A stretch of DNA of 64,000 bases, from the NCBI GenBank assembly GCA_041397625.1, contig JAWKWH010000004.1, positions 62,001-126,000 of the forward strand. The letters run 5' to 3'. The translations under genes and the position numbers were made by a program. Numbering within the stretch: position 1 is the stretch's first letter; each line of letters opens with the position of its first letter. This document shows, in pieces, positions 45,200 to 55,840 of the stretch. Source of the DNA: JAWKWH01 sp041397625 (lineage in GTDB: Bacteria; Pseudomonadota; Alphaproteobacteria; Rhizobiales; Rhizobiaceae). The notes below the pieces were generated by a model. It ran no database searches, was not told the DNA's origin, and was given only the letters and a program-made list of their open reading frames with translations.

Positions 45200-46081
45200 C
45201 TATTCGCCCTCGGCCTCGTCGGTGACCGGCGGCAGATACTGGCCGTCCTCCCAACGCCATACCACGATGTCGCCGTCGAAGGTGAGCACGACAAGATCGG
45301 GCCAGCCGTCGGCCGCGGCGTTGGGATCGACATGCATGGTCACGCCCTCGGTCTCGTAGACACGGCGCCAGTCGCCCTCGCCCTCCTGGGCGTGCACTGT
45401 CATGTTGCAGCCGGAATTGCCGTAATACCAGCTTGAACCGCACAGCGTCGCGAACAGAAGCCTGCGGTCTTCGCCCGGGGTGAAAAGCGCCGCGGCCACG
45501 GTCGGCTCGCTTCGCGTCGCGGTCCGGAAGGCGACGATCTCCTCGCGCAACAACTCGCGCGCAAGCGTGGTTTCCGGATTGAGCTCACCTGGAACGATCT
45601 CGGTATAGGCCGACATGTCGCGCTTGGAGCATCTCGGGGCGATCTCGTCGATGGCGCGCCGCGAGCCGATCAGCGAGAAGCGCGCGTCGTGCGTTTCCGT
45701 GCCGCCCGATATGGTGACGTCCATGCGGATGCCGCTGCGCAATGGCTGCAACGCCTCGCTCGGAATCGCGACCGAAACGACCGAAGCCCTGCGCTCGGCC
45801 TCAAGCTCGAACCGGTCCCCGCCGATCCGCACGCTGGCCGCGCGCGCGCCATTGTCGCCTTTCGTCCCGAAGGCGAGCGCCACGTTCAGCGCCCATTCCT
45901 GCTGATCGCATCTCAGTTCCGCGCCGGTGATCGCTCTGGCGCGCGTTGGATCGGGCAACCTCGCCGCGGCCTCGCCGTCCAGCGCCGCCCAGCGTTCCGC
46001 CGCCTGCGCCTGGCCGAAAGCAAGCGCGCCGATGACTGTGATCACCTTCGCAAGGATTCCTGACAGCCGCCGTCCGCGCAT
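45200..46081 (-). CDS. Hypothetical exported protein
   Basis: 293 residues with a signal peptide (cleavage after GQAQA, about residue 27). GGGAG lies 8 nt before the ATG. The mature protein has a beta-rich first half (about 50-145) and a second half with two Cys close together (TLCGSSWYYGNSGCNM) and an acidic C-terminus containing a WRWEDG stretch. No family is recognised with confidence. It is probably periplasmic. It is divergent from the large mechanosensitive channel gene. Confidence 0.7.
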   Translation of the reverse strand: MRGRRLSGILAKVITVIGALAFGQAQAAERWAALDGEAAARLPDPTRARAITGAELRCDQQEWALNVALAFGTKGDNGARAASVRIGGDRFELEAERRASVVSVAIPSEALQPLRSGIRMDVTISGGTETHDARFSLIGSRRAIDEIAPRCSKRDMSAYTEIVPGELNPETTLARELLREEIVAFRTATRSEPTVAAALFTPGEDRRLLFATLCGSSWYYGNSGCNMTVHAQEGEGDWRRVYETEGVTMHVDPNAAADGWPDLVVLTFDGDIVVWRWEDGQYLPPVTDEAEGE

Positions 46082-46240
46082 CGACTGATCTCCCGATCGC
46101 CCTTCAACTGAACGGCGAACATGGCGTAACTTCCTTAAGAATTGCCTGAACTTGCGCCAGTCGTCCTACCGGTGGATCGATATCCGTACTTGACGGCGAA
46201 CCGGCGGCGCGACACGCTCCGGCAAAACCGGAGGATATGG

Positions 46241-48535
46241 GTGGTGTGGATGTTCCTGCGGACGATGGGGAAACCGGGGCTGATCCTCGCCATGATGACC
46301 GCATGGCTTGCGGCCACGCCGGCAAGCGCGCAAACGGTCGTTCCGGGCACGACCGTCAAGCCGGCCGAGAACGGTGAGGTCGCCCTGCCCGATCCGCTGA
46401 CGCCCGAGGCAGTACGCGAATTGCTGAGCCGGCTCAGCGATAGCGAGGTGCGGCAGATACTGCTGGAGCGTCTCGACGCCGAGGCCCGCCGGCAGGAGGT
46501 CGATACCGCCTCCGAGGGAAGCCTGCTGGATTTCGTTACCGGATCCATCGTCGGCGTCTACAGGGTCGTGTTCGACGCGGTCACCGGAATACCCGCGCTC
46601 GGCAGTGGCCTGCAGCGCGGATTTGCGACTTTCCTCGACCGCGCCGGCTGGCATGGCCTCTTCACCGTACTGGCCACGATCGGCTTTGCCGCGCTGGTCG
46701 GCCTGGCCGCCGAATTCCTGGTCAACCGGCTTACGAAAAAATGGCGACGCAAGCTGGCCGCGGCCAGCGAGCCGGAGACGCTTGGCCAGACACTGGCGCT
46801 GCTGGCCCGCCGCTTCTTGCTCGACATGCTCGGCCTTGTCACCTTCTTTGTCGTCGCCCGCAACATCGGTGTCAGCCTGATCGGGCCGGAGGCACGACCG
46901 CTGGCCCATTCGATCATGCTCTACATGGTTGCCGTTCCGCGTCTGGTCGCTGCGTTTTCGCACTTCCTGCTGGCGCCGCACCGGCCCGAACTGCGGCTCG
47001 TGTGCATCGACGACGCCAATGCGCGCTATCTCCACCATTCGCAGATCGGCCTCGCCATTCTTGTCGGTGCCAGCATCTTCATCATCAACTTCATGGACGC
47101 CAACGGCGTGCCGTGGACGGAAACGCGCCTGAGTTTCTGGCTCAATACAGCCATTTTCATATGGCTCGGCACCATCGCCTGGCGCGCCCGCGACGGCCTG
47201 GTGATGGTCGCACGCGGCTGGGATGAGGACGTAACCCCGGTCGAGGAGCGCATCGCCCGCGCCTTCCCTTACCTCGCCATGACCCTGATCGCGCTCGGCT
47301 GGCTCGTGATCGAGGTCATTGTCTCGCGTGGCCAGATCCAGATGCTGCAGGGCGGCCGCCAGTTCATCACACTGGGCCTCTTGTTGCTGTCGCCGGTGAT
47401 GGACACGGCCATTCGCGGTCTGGTCAGGCACCTGGCGCCACCGATGCAGGGCGAAGGCCAACTGGCCATACAGGCCTGGGTTTCGACCAAGCGCAGCTAT
47501 GTCCGCATCGCTCGGGTCATCGTCTTCGGCGTCGTCATCATGACGATTGCCCGCATCTGGAACATCGACCTGCACAATCTGGCCTCCGCCGGTATTGGCA
47601 ATTTCCTGGCGGCGAAACTGGTCACCATGCTGATGATCTTCGCCGCCGGCTACCTTGTGTGGGAAGTCCTCACCCTTGTCATCAACCGCAAGCTTGCCAA
47701 CGAGATGACGGCGGCCGGCATCGATCCCAATTCCGAGGAGGCAGGTGGCGAGGGCGGCGGCGCCGGGGGATCCAGGCTGTCAACCATCCTGCCGCTGACC
47801 AGGCTGGCGCTGCAAACCGTCGTCATTGTCATGACGGTGCTGGTCGCGCTCGGCAATCTCGGCATCGACATCACGCCGCTGCTCGCCGGCGCCGGCATCG
47901 TCGGCCTCGCCATCGGCTTCGGCGCGCAGACACTGGTCCGCGACATCGTCTCCGGCCTGTTCTTCCTGATCGACGACGCCTTTCGCATCGGCGAATATCT
48001 GGTGATCGACAACACGGTCGGCACGGTCGAGAAGATTTCGATCCGCTCGCTGCAGCTTCGCCATCACGAGGGGCCGGTGCACACCATTCCCTATGGCGAG
48101 ATACCGCGTGTCACCAACAATTCGCGCGACTGGGTCATCGTCAAGATGCGCTTCACCGTGCCCTTCGACACCGACGTCAACAAGATCAAGAAGATATTCA
48201 AGCAGATCGGCAAGGATGTAATGGAACAACCCTACGCCGAAGACATCATCCAGACATTCAAGTCGCAGGGCGTCAACAGCGTCGACGATGTCGGCATCGT
48301 GGTTCGCGGCAAGTTCATGTGCAAGCCGGGCAAGCAATGGGTGATCCGTAAGGACATCTATGCACGCGTGCAGCGCGCCTTCGCCGAAAACGGCATCGAG
48401 TTCGCCCGCCGCGAGGTGCGCGTCAACATTCCCGGTCTTGGCGACAGCGCCGAATTGGACGAGCCGGCAAAACAGGCGATCGCCGCCGCCGCCAGCGAAG
48501 CGGCGGGAAGCGACACGGGAGCGAAATCGCGTTGA
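46241..48535 (+). CDS. Mechanosensitive ion channel, MscS family (YbiO-like, large)
   Basis: 764 residues. A signal peptide (cleavage after TPASA) and periplasmic N-terminal region lead into about ten hydrophobic segments, then the MscS core. The pore helix TM3 is LLAGAGIVGLAIGFGAQTLV, followed by the beta domain (LVIDNTVGTVEKISIRSL) and a cytoplasmic alpha/beta domain. Size and layout match the moderate-conductance YbiO group. GTG at 46241 is taken as the start because GGAGG lies 6 nt upstream; an ATG at 46250 is the alternative. An exported hydrolase gene overlaps its end. Confidence 0.9.
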   Translation: MVWMFLRTMGKPGLILAMMTAWLAATPASAQTVVPGTTVKPAENGEVALPDPLTPEAVRELLSRLSDSEVRQILLERLDAEARRQEVDTASEGSLLDFVTGSIVGVYRVVFDAVTGIPALGSGLQRGFATFLDRAGWHGLFTVLATIGFAALVGLAAEFLVNRLTKKWRRKLAAASEPETLGQTLALLARRFLLDMLGLVTFFVVARNIGVSLIGPEARPLAHSIMLYMVAVPRLVAAFSHFLLAPHRPELRLVCIDDANARYLHHSQIGLAILVGASIFIINFMDANGVPWTETRLSFWLNTAIFIWLGTIAWRARDGLVMVARGWDEDVTPVEERIARAFPYLAMTLIALGWLVIEVIVSRGQIQMLQGGRQFITLGLLLLSPVMDTAIRGLVRHLAPPMQGEGQLAIQAWVSTKRSYVRIARVIVFGVVIMTIARIWNIDLHNLASAGIGNFLAAKLVTMLMIFAAGYLVWEVLTLVINRKLANEMTAAGIDPNSEEAGGEGGGAGGSRLSTILPLTRLALQTVVIVMTVLVALGNLGIDITPLLAGAGIVGLAIGFGAQTLVRDIVSGLFFLIDDAFRIGEYLVIDNTVGTVEKISIRSLQLRHHEGPVHTIPYGEIPRVTNNSRDWVIVKMRFTVPFDTDVNKIKKIFKQIGKDVMEQPYAEDIIQTFKSQGVNSVDDVGIVVRGKFMCKPGKQWVIRKDIYARVQRAFAENGIEFARREVRVNIPGLGDSAELDEPAKQAIAAAASEAAGSDTGAKSR

Positions 48536-49323
48536 AACCGACGATGGCCAACTGGGCGGGGCCTGCCGTCCTCGCGCTTGTTTTCGTCCTGACCGCCGGC
48601 TTCGCCGCGCCGGCGGTTTCCGCCGAGCGCGTCGGTATCGCCGCGTCGCAGAAATGGCACGGCCGCGCATTCGAGCTGCGCGGGCAATTCTATCGGCCTG
48701 CCGGCAGGGCGCGGGCTCCCGCCGTCATCCTCATGCACGGTTGCGGCGGCCTGGGCGCGAGCGTGCGTGCCGCACTCGACGCCCATGCCCGCAATCTGGT
48801 CCGCAACGGCTTCGCCGCGCTCGTCCTCGACAGTTTCGGCTCGCGCGGAATTCCCGGCGACTGGGTCTGCCGCAGCCTGAATCGGCTGGCCGAAGCCCGC
48901 CACTATCGGCTGGCCGATGCGCGCGATGCGATAAGATGGCTGAAATCCCGACCCGACATCGATAGCCGCAACCTATTCCTGATGGGCCAGAGCAATGGCG
49001 GCAGCGTTGCGCTTCGCGCCGCGGCGGCCGGCGGGGTTCGCGCCGTCGCCGCCTATTATCCGTGGTGCGGCGCGGCTTCCGCCAACCGCGTGCCGCTGAT
49101 CGTCTTCGGCGGCGGCAAGGACGACTGGGTTCCGCCCGACGAGTGCGGCCGTCGCCGGCAATCGAAGCGCTATCGCTTCGTGCTCTACGACGCCGCCGCC
49201 CACTCCTTCGACGTCAAGGCCGCAACGCAATCCTATCTCGGCCACCGCATCGGCTACGACGCCCGCGCGACTGCCGACAGCCGCCGCCGCATGGTTGCAT
49301 TCTTCCGCCAACATATGCGTTGA
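48532..49323 (+). CDS. Exported dienelactone-hydrolase-like alpha/beta hydrolase
   Basis: 263 residues with a signal peptide (cleavage near AVSA, about residue 32). The alpha/beta-hydrolase elements are the oxyanion-region VILMHGCGG, the nucleophile elbow GQSNGGS (Ser), and C-terminal VPLIVFGGGKDDWV and the His in AAAHSFD. The start TTG at 48532 overlaps the channel stop by 4 nt; an ATG at 48544 is also possible. Two Cys pairs suit a periplasmic location. The substrate is unknown. Confidence 0.8.
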   Translation: MKPTMANWAGPAVLALVFVLTAGFAAPAVSAERVGIAASQKWHGRAFELRGQFYRPAGRARAPAVILMHGCGGLGASVRAALDAHARNLVRNGFAALVLDSFGSRGIPGDWVCRSLNRLAEARHYRLADARDAIRWLKSRPDIDSRNLFLMGQSNGGSVALRAAAAGGVRAVAAYYPWCGAASANRVPLIVFGGGKDDWVPPDECGRRRQSKRYRFVLYDAAAHSFDVKAATQSYLGHRIGYDARATADSRRRMVAFFRQHMR

Positions 49324-49380
49324 GCGTCGTAAAATTCTCATCTAAGACCCCGGCAGATCCCGATCATCGGAGTTCATCAC

Positions 49381-50604
<1,224 letters not shown>

Positions 50605-50622
50605 CCGCCGGCACGGTATATT

Positions 50623-51435
50623 TTAGCCGTCGATCTTGGATGCGATGATCGCGATCGCCTGCTGATAGACGCCGGCGGCATTCCAGCCGCGAATGGCGTT
50701 GTAGTTGCCCTGGCCCTTCTGGTAGCCGCCGCCGCGGCGCCAGCCATGGGCGCGCAGGAAATTGGCGGTGGAGGCCAGTGCGTCGGCCTTCGAACCGGAC
50801 AGGTTGACGCCGCCGCCGTCGAAATCCACGCCGTATTTCAGCACCGAACCGGGCAGGAACTGGGTCTGGCCCCATTCGCCGTGCTTGGCGCCCACGGAGC
50901 GCGACGACAATACGCCGCGATCGACCAGTTTGAGCGCCGCAATCAGGTGGCCGGTGAAGAAGGCCGAGCGCCGGCAGTCATAGGCCAGCGTCGCGGTGGC
51001 CGACAAAAGGTTGCTGCCGCCCTGGCCGCGACCGAAGCCGGTTTCCATGCCCCAGATCGCCAGCAGCGGCCCGGCCGGAACGCCGTAGCGCTGTTCGATT
51101 GCCGCAAACAGTTTGGCGTTCGACCGCTTCAGCGACTTGCCGCGCGAGATGATCGCATTTGCGCCGCGTACCTGCATGAACTTCTGCAGCGAGTATTTGA
51201 AGCTGCGCTGACCGCGATCGGCCTTGATGGTGGCCGTCGCATACCGTGTCGCCGCCAGCGCCTGCAGCCCGCGGCCTTTGATGCCCGCGGATTTCGCCTC
51301 CGCCGCCATCTGGGCTTTCCAGGCTTCGAAACCGCCGGCGTTGTTGCCGCATTGGGCCGCCAGCGCGCCCGATGCCGAGACCGTCAGTCCGATGGCGATA
51401 CCGGCAATGATACCCAAACCCCGTGAAGTCAGCAT
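50623..51435 (-). CDS. Lytic murein transglycosylase, MltB-like (SLT_2)
   Basis: Cleaves peptidoglycan glycan strands in the periplasm. 270 residues with a signal peptide (cleavage after GALA, about residue 26), then the MltB fold: AEAKSAGIKGRGLQAL, catalytic Glu in LAIWGMETGFGRGQGG, HGEWGQTQFLPGSVL and ANFLRAHGWRRGGGYQ. It lacks the C-terminal peptidoglycan-binding domain of longer MltB proteins. The start at 51435 has AAGGAGC 6 nt upstream; a longer frame to 51492 was rejected. Confidence 0.92.
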   Translation of the reverse strand: MLTSRGLGIIAGIAIGLTVSASGALAAQCGNNAGGFEAWKAQMAAEAKSAGIKGRGLQALAATRYATATIKADRGQRSFKYSLQKFMQVRGANAIISRGKSLKRSNAKLFAAIEQRYGVPAGPLLAIWGMETGFGRGQGGSNLLSATATLAYDCRRSAFFTGHLIAALKLVDRGVLSSRSVGAKHGEWGQTQFLPGSVLKYGVDFDGGGVNLSGSKADALASTANFLRAHGWRRGGGYQKGQGNYNAIRGWNAAGVYQQAIAIIASKIDG

Positions 51436-51657
51436 GCCCGCTCCTTGTCGATGTTGAACCGAGATTGCGTTTCGCCGGCAAATTGCCAGCATCGCAGCAA
51501 TATGTCACCTTCAGTTCACCGGAATATGCAAATAAGGTGAACGCGGATTACTTGCCGTCGATTGCCGGCAATTTTGCGGCAAATTCAGTTGTTTCCCGCT
51601 TTTTCGATCGAGCCGGGAGCGGCCGCCGCGCCGTGGACCGCCGACAACCGGTTCGCC

Positions 51658-52674
51658 TCATGCCAATCCGAATTCGATCAGGCTTTCGCCCGACGCCACG
51701 GCCGCCTTCTCGACCGGAATGAACTCGATCCCGAGCGCTTTCTTCGTGCGGCTGTTGTCGACGCTGCGCGCAAGGCCCAGTTCGGGAACCGACAGTCTGG
51801 CAACCGGATCGAAGATCGCGACGATCTTGACCACGAGATCGGGCAGTTCGAATTTCGGCGTCTTGCGCGCCTTGTTGCCAAGTCCCTTCTTCAGCGCCCG
51901 GGAGATATCGATCAGCCAGGGCGCGGCGGCGCAACCGAGATACCTTCCGCCGGAAGGTTCGCCGGTTTCGGTGGCAAGCAGGTGCATCTTTGCGATGTCG
52001 CGTACGTCGACGCACGGCATCACCACCCGGGGAGCCCCGGGAAACTTGCCTGCCAGAAACATCTGCACCAGCTCCAGCGATGCGCCGATTTCCGCATCCA
52101 GCGCCGGACCGAGCACCAGGCCCGGATTGACCGTCGCAAAATGCATGTCACCCCCCTCTTCGGCGACGAAGTCGCGCGCCGCTTTCTCCGCCAGGGTCTT
52201 GGATTTGTTGTAGGGCGACATCCCCGCTCCGTTGAGGACAGACCAGTCGTCCTCATTGAAAACCATCTTGTCGTGCGGGTGACCATACATCACCGCGACA
52301 AGCGACGAAGTCTGCACGAACCGCTTGACACCGGCCTTCCTCGCCGCGCGAAGCACGCGCAAAGTGCCTTCCACGGCCGGTTTGATCAGCTCGTTTTCGT
52401 CCTTCGGCTGCGCCAGCGGAAACGGCGAGGCGACATGAGCGACGCAGTCGCAGCCGGTCACGGCTTCCTCCCAACCTGCATCCGAGCTCAATTCCGCTTC
52501 GAAGATCTTGACGCCGGAAGCGTCCGCGTGCCTGCCCAGCGTCTCGATCACCCTGTCGCCCTTGGCTTTCGAGCGCACCGTGCCGCGTACCTTGTAGCCC
52601 GCCCGGAGGAATTCCAGCGCCGTGTGCTTGGCGATAAAGCCGGATATGCCGGTGACAAGAACTGTCTTTGCCAT
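51658..52674 (-). CDS. NAD(P)-dependent oxidoreductase, dihydroflavonol-4-reductase-like (extended SDR)
   Basis: 338 residues. The Rossmann motif is VLVTGISGFIAKHTALEFL, where Ala-Lys replaces the usual third Gly, as in many dihydroflavonol/aldehyde reductases. The catalytic Tyr and Lys are in MSPYNKSK and the Ser in FVQTSSLVAV. The C-terminal third binds substrate. The start at 52674 (MAKTVLVTG) is chosen by the motif position. The substrate is unknown. The DUF454 gene is divergent (77 nt). Confidence 0.88.
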   Translation of the reverse strand: MAKTVLVTGISGFIAKHTALEFLRAGYKVRGTVRSKAKGDRVIETLGRHADASGVKIFEAELSSDAGWEEAVTGCDCVAHVASPFPLAQPKDENELIKPAVEGTLRVLRAARKAGVKRFVQTSSLVAVMYGHPHDKMVFNEDDWSVLNGAGMSPYNKSKTLAEKAARDFVAEEGGDMHFATVNPGLVLGPALDAEIGASLELVQMFLAGKFPGAPRVVMPCVDVRDIAKMHLLATETGEPSGGRYLGCAAAPWLIDISRALKKGLGNKARKTPKFELPDLVVKIVAIFDPVARLSVPELGLARSVDNSRTKKALGIEFIPVEKAAVASGESLIEFGLA

Positions 52675-52751
52675 GATGATCTGATCCCCGCCCTTTCTTG
52701 CGCCGAAGCGCCCAACCGGAGCCAATATAGGCCTCAATCGCCGGCAAGACC

Positions 52752-53126
52752 ATGATCGATCCGTTTCGCCATTTCTGGTTCGCCGTCGGCCTCGCGGCGA
52801 CCGCGTTCGCCATTGCCGGCGTCTTCCTGCCGTTGCTGCCGACGACCCCGTTCCTGTTGCTGGCCGCCTTTGCCTTCGCACGGTCCTCGCCGCGCCTGCA
52901 CGGCTGGCTGGTCACTCACCGGCATTTCGGCCCGATGATCGAGAACTGGCGCATGCACGGCGCGATTGCCAGACGGGCGAAGATCGCCGCCATCGCCTTC
53001 ATGGCCGCAGCGGTGCTGCTTTCCTGGCTGACCGGCTTTTCCGCCACCGTCATCGTCATCCAGGTGGCGATCATGGCCTGCGTGGCCGCGTTCATACTGA
53101 CGAGGCCCGATGCGCCTTCGTCGTGA
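52752..53126 (+). CDS. DUF454 (YbaN-like) inner-membrane protein
   Basis: 124 residues. The N-terminal hairpin (FAVGLAATAFAIAGVFLPLL) and the motif PTTPFLLLAAFAFARSSPR are typical of YbaN/DUF454. A short loop (WLVTHRHFGPMIENWR) and a second hairpin (about 75-115) follow. The function of the family is unknown. It is probably transcribed alone. The 233-nt gap before ffh carries the promoter candidate listed next and no other feature. Confidence 0.9.
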   Translation: MIDPFRHFWFAVGLAATAFAIAGVFLPLLPTTPFLLLAAFAFARSSPRLHGWLVTHRHFGPMIENWRMHGAIARRAKIAAIAFMAAAVLLSWLTGFSATVIVIQVAIMACVAAFILTRPDAPSS

Positions 53127-53139
53127 AACCGCACCGGCA

Positions 53140-53168
53140 TTGACTTTCGCCGCCTTTTCCTGTTTATC
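53140..53168 (+). promoter_or_regulatory. Candidate promoter of the ffh operon
   Basis: TTGACT (53140-53145), a 17-nt spacer and TTTATC (53163-53168) lie about 190 nt before the ffh start. The -35 is good and the -10 is weak. No terminator separates it from ffh. Pattern match only. Confidence 0.35.
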
Positions 53169-53359
53169 CGCGCCAAATTCCGCGACGAGTTGAAAGCTCC
53201 AAGCGCCGACCGGGACCCGCAAAGGTATAAACAGATCCCGGAGGTCAACACCCGGCAGCGCAATGCGCCCCCGGGTGCAAAGGCGTTTTTGGGGTTTGAA
53301 ATTGGCGCGGAGCGACCCGACCTTGGGGCAAGATGCGCTCCAATGGACAGAGGACAGAC

Positions 53360-54937
53360 ATGTTTGAATCGCTGCAGGAACGCCTTGGCGGAATTCTGAA
53401 CGGCCTGACCGGGCGCGGCGCGCTCTCGGACAAGGACGTCGCCGCCGCGCTGCGCGAGGTGCGTCGCGCGCTGATCGAGGCCGACGTGGCGCTGGAAGTG
53501 GTGCGCGGCTTCACCGACCGCGTGCGAGAGAAGGCCGTCGGCGCCGAGGTGCTGAAGTCGATCAAGCCCGGCCAGATGGTCGTCAAGATCGTCCACGACG
53601 AACTGGTCGAGATGCTGGGCTCCGAGGGCGTCACGATCGACCTCAACGCGCCGGCGCCCGTCGTCATCATGATGGTCGGCCTGCAGGGCTCCGGCAAGAC
53701 GACCACATCCGCCAAGATCGCCAAGCGCATGAGCGAGAAGCAGGGCAGACAGGTGCTCATGGCCTCGCTCGACACCCGGCGTCCGGCCGCCCAGGAGCAG
53801 CTGCGTCAGCTCGGCGAGCAGACCGGCGTCGCCACGCTGCCGATCGTCGAGGGCCAGTCGCCGGTCGATATCGCCAAACGCGCCGTGCAGGCCGGCAGGC
53901 TCGGCGGCCACGACGTCGTCATCCTCGATACCGCCGGCCGCACCCATATCGACGAGCCGCTGATGCTCGAAATGGCCGACATCAAGAAGGCGTCTGCTCC
54001 GCACGAGATCCTGCTGGTCGCCGATTCGCTCACCGGCCAGGACGCCGTCAACCTGGCGAAAAGCTTCGACGAGCGCGTCGGCATCACCGGCCTGGTGCTG
54101 ACCCGCATGGACGGCGACGGCCGCGGCGGCGCGGCACTCTCCATGCGCGCCGTCACCGGTAAGCCGATCAAGCTGATCGGCACCGGCGAGAAGATGGACG
54201 CGCTCGAGGAGTTTTATCCCAAGCGCATCGCCGACCGCATCCTCGGCATGGGCGACATCGTTTCGCTTGTCGAGAAAGCCGCCGAAACCATCGATGCGGA
54301 AAAAGCCGCGGCGATGGCAAAGAAGATGCAGTCGGGCAAGTTCGACCTGAACGATCTCGCCGACCAGCTCGGACAGATGCAGAAGATGGGCGGCATGGGC
54401 GGCATCATGGGCATGATGCCCGGCATGGGCAAGATGAAGGACCAGATGGCCGCCGCCGGCCTCGACGACAGGATGTTCGGCCGCCAGCTCGCCATCATCT
54501 CGTCGATGACCAAGCACGAGCGCGCCCATCCCGACGTACTGAAACACAGCCGCAAGAAGCGCATCGCCGCCGGCTCCGGCACCAACGCCGCCGAGATCAA
54601 CAAGCTGTTGAAGATGCACCGGCAGATGGCAGACATGATGAAGGCCATGGGCGGCGGCAAGGGCAAGGGCGCCGGCATGATGCGCAACCTGATGGGCGGC
54701 ATGGCGAACAAGATGGGATTGGGCGGCCTCGGCGGCATGATGGGCGGCGGCATGCCCGACCTGTCGAAGATGGATCCCAAGCAGATCGAGGCGCTGCAGA
54801 AGCAGGCCGAAGCCGCGGGCCTCGGCAAGGGCGGCGGGCTTCCGGGCGGCGCACCGGGAGGATTGCCGGGTCTGGGCGGGCCGAAATTGCCGGGCCTCGG
54901 CGGCCCGTCGCTACCGGGACCGGGTAAGAGGAAATGA
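53360..54937 (+). CDS. ffh: Signal recognition particle protein Ffh
   Basis: GTPase that binds signal sequences on ribosomes and targets membrane proteins via FtsY. 525 residues: the N domain with its ALxEADVALEVV-type helix, then the G domain with P-loop VGLQGSGKTTT (about residue 106), DTRRPAAQEQL, DTAGRTHID and TRMDGDGRGG, then a Met-rich M domain (from about 330) with KMGGMGGIMGMMPGMGKMK. It has a Gly/Leu/Pro-rich tail. The start at 53360 has GAGGA upstream; the 9-codon extension was rejected. An acetyltransferase gene overlaps its stop. Confidence 0.97.
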   Translation: MFESLQERLGGILNGLTGRGALSDKDVAAALREVRRALIEADVALEVVRGFTDRVREKAVGAEVLKSIKPGQMVVKIVHDELVEMLGSEGVTIDLNAPAPVVIMMVGLQGSGKTTTSAKIAKRMSEKQGRQVLMASLDTRRPAAQEQLRQLGEQTGVATLPIVEGQSPVDIAKRAVQAGRLGGHDVVILDTAGRTHIDEPLMLEMADIKKASAPHEILLVADSLTGQDAVNLAKSFDERVGITGLVLTRMDGDGRGGAALSMRAVTGKPIKLIGTGEKMDALEEFYPKRIADRILGMGDIVSLVEKAAETIDAEKAAAMAKKMQSGKFDLNDLADQLGQMQKMGGMGGIMGMMPGMGKMKDQMAAAGLDDRMFGRQLAIISSMTKHERAHPDVLKHSRKKRIAAGSGTNAAEINKLLKMHRQMADMMKAMGGGKGKGAGMMRNLMGGMANKMGLGGLGGMMGGGMPDLSKMDPKQIEALQKQAEAAGLGKGGGLPGGAPGGLPGLGGPKLPGLGGPSLPGPGKRK

Positions 54938-55491
54938 TGCCGGTTTCAGCGACAATCCCCACCCTTGAGACCGAGCGGTTGATCCTGCGCGGCATCAAAC
55001 GCGCCGATTTCGAGCCGTTCGCCGCCTTCATGGCGACCGATGCGGCCCACTTCATCGGCGGACCGTGCGAGCCGGCGCTCGCCTGGCGGCAGCTTGCCGC
55101 CTATGCCGGCGACTGGCTGCTGCGCGGCTACTCGAAATTCGCGCTGGAGGAAAAGGCGTCGGGCAGGTTTGTCGGCATCGTCGGCCCGTGGTTTCCGGTC
55201 GGCTGGCCGGAACCGGAGATCGCCTGGACGGTGATGCCGGAGTTCCAGAGCACGGGCATGGCCAGGGAAGCGGCGCTAAGGGCGCTGCGCTTCGCCTATG
55301 AGGATCTCGGCTGGCCGACGGCGGTTTCCTGCATGGACCCGGAAAACGAGCCGTCGATCCGGCTGGCGAGGAGCCTCGGCGCGGTGCCCGAGGGCGAGAC
55401 CGAGATCAGGCCTTACGGCAGAGCGCTGCTCTACAGGCACGTTTCACCGGCCGAACTTTTGTCCGGCCCGCAAGCAAGGGGCGCGGCATGA
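54934..55491 (+). CDS. GNAT family N-acetyltransferase (RimJ/RimL-like)
   Basis: 185 residues. The opening IPTLETERLILRGIKRADFE is typical of RimJ/RimL-like GNAT enzymes, and the acetyl-CoA-binding region is around MPEFQSTGMAREAALRALRF (the Q/R-x-x-G-x-G/A pattern is present but altered). It overlaps ffh by 4 nt and the chorismate mutase gene by 4 nt, so it is a fixed member of this operon. In ribosome-linked operons such enzymes often modify ribosomal proteins, but its target is unknown. Confidence 0.88.
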   Translation: MMPVSATIPTLETERLILRGIKRADFEPFAAFMATDAAHFIGGPCEPALAWRQLAAYAGDWLLRGYSKFALEEKASGRFVGIVGPWFPVGWPEPEIAWTVMPEFQSTGMAREAALRALRFAYEDLGWPTAVSCMDPENEPSIRLARSLGAVPEGETEIRPYGRALLYRHVSPAELLSGPQARGAA

Positions 55492-55805
55492 ACGACACCG
55501 AGCGCGCAAAAGCGCTGTTGAAGGACTACCGCCAGTCGATCGACAATTTCGACGCCGCGCTGATCCACATCCTCGCCGAGCGTTTCCGCTGCACCAAGGC
55601 GGTCGGCGAACTGAAGGCGGCGCACGACCTGCCGCCGGCCGATGCCGAGCGCGAGAAGGCCCAGATCGGGCGGCTGCGCCAACTGGCGAAGGACGCCGAT
55701 CTCGATCCCGACTTCGCGGAGAAGTTCCTCACCTTCATCATCAGGGAAGTGATCCGCCACCACGAGAAGATTGCCGCCGAAAACGGCGCCAACAACGACA
55801 ACTGA
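55488..55805 (+). CDS. Chorismate mutase (AroQ class)
   Basis: Rearranges chorismate to prephenate for phenylalanine and tyrosine. This is a 105-residue, all-helical AroQ-type monofunctional protein: YRQSIDNFDAALIHILAERF, then the Arg/Lys active-site stretch RCTKAVGELKAAHDLP and the C-terminal helix FLTFIIREVIRHHEKI. It overlaps the GNAT gene by 4 nt and precedes rpsP by 35 nt. The same CM-rpsP order occurs in other rhizobia. Confidence 0.9.
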   Translation: MNDTERAKALLKDYRQSIDNFDAALIHILAERFRCTKAVGELKAAHDLPPADAEREKAQIGRLRQLAKDADLDPDFAEKFLTFIIREVIRHHEKIAAENGANNDN

Positions 55806-55840
55806 AATCAAACGGACAACGCCGATCAGGAGAATATGAC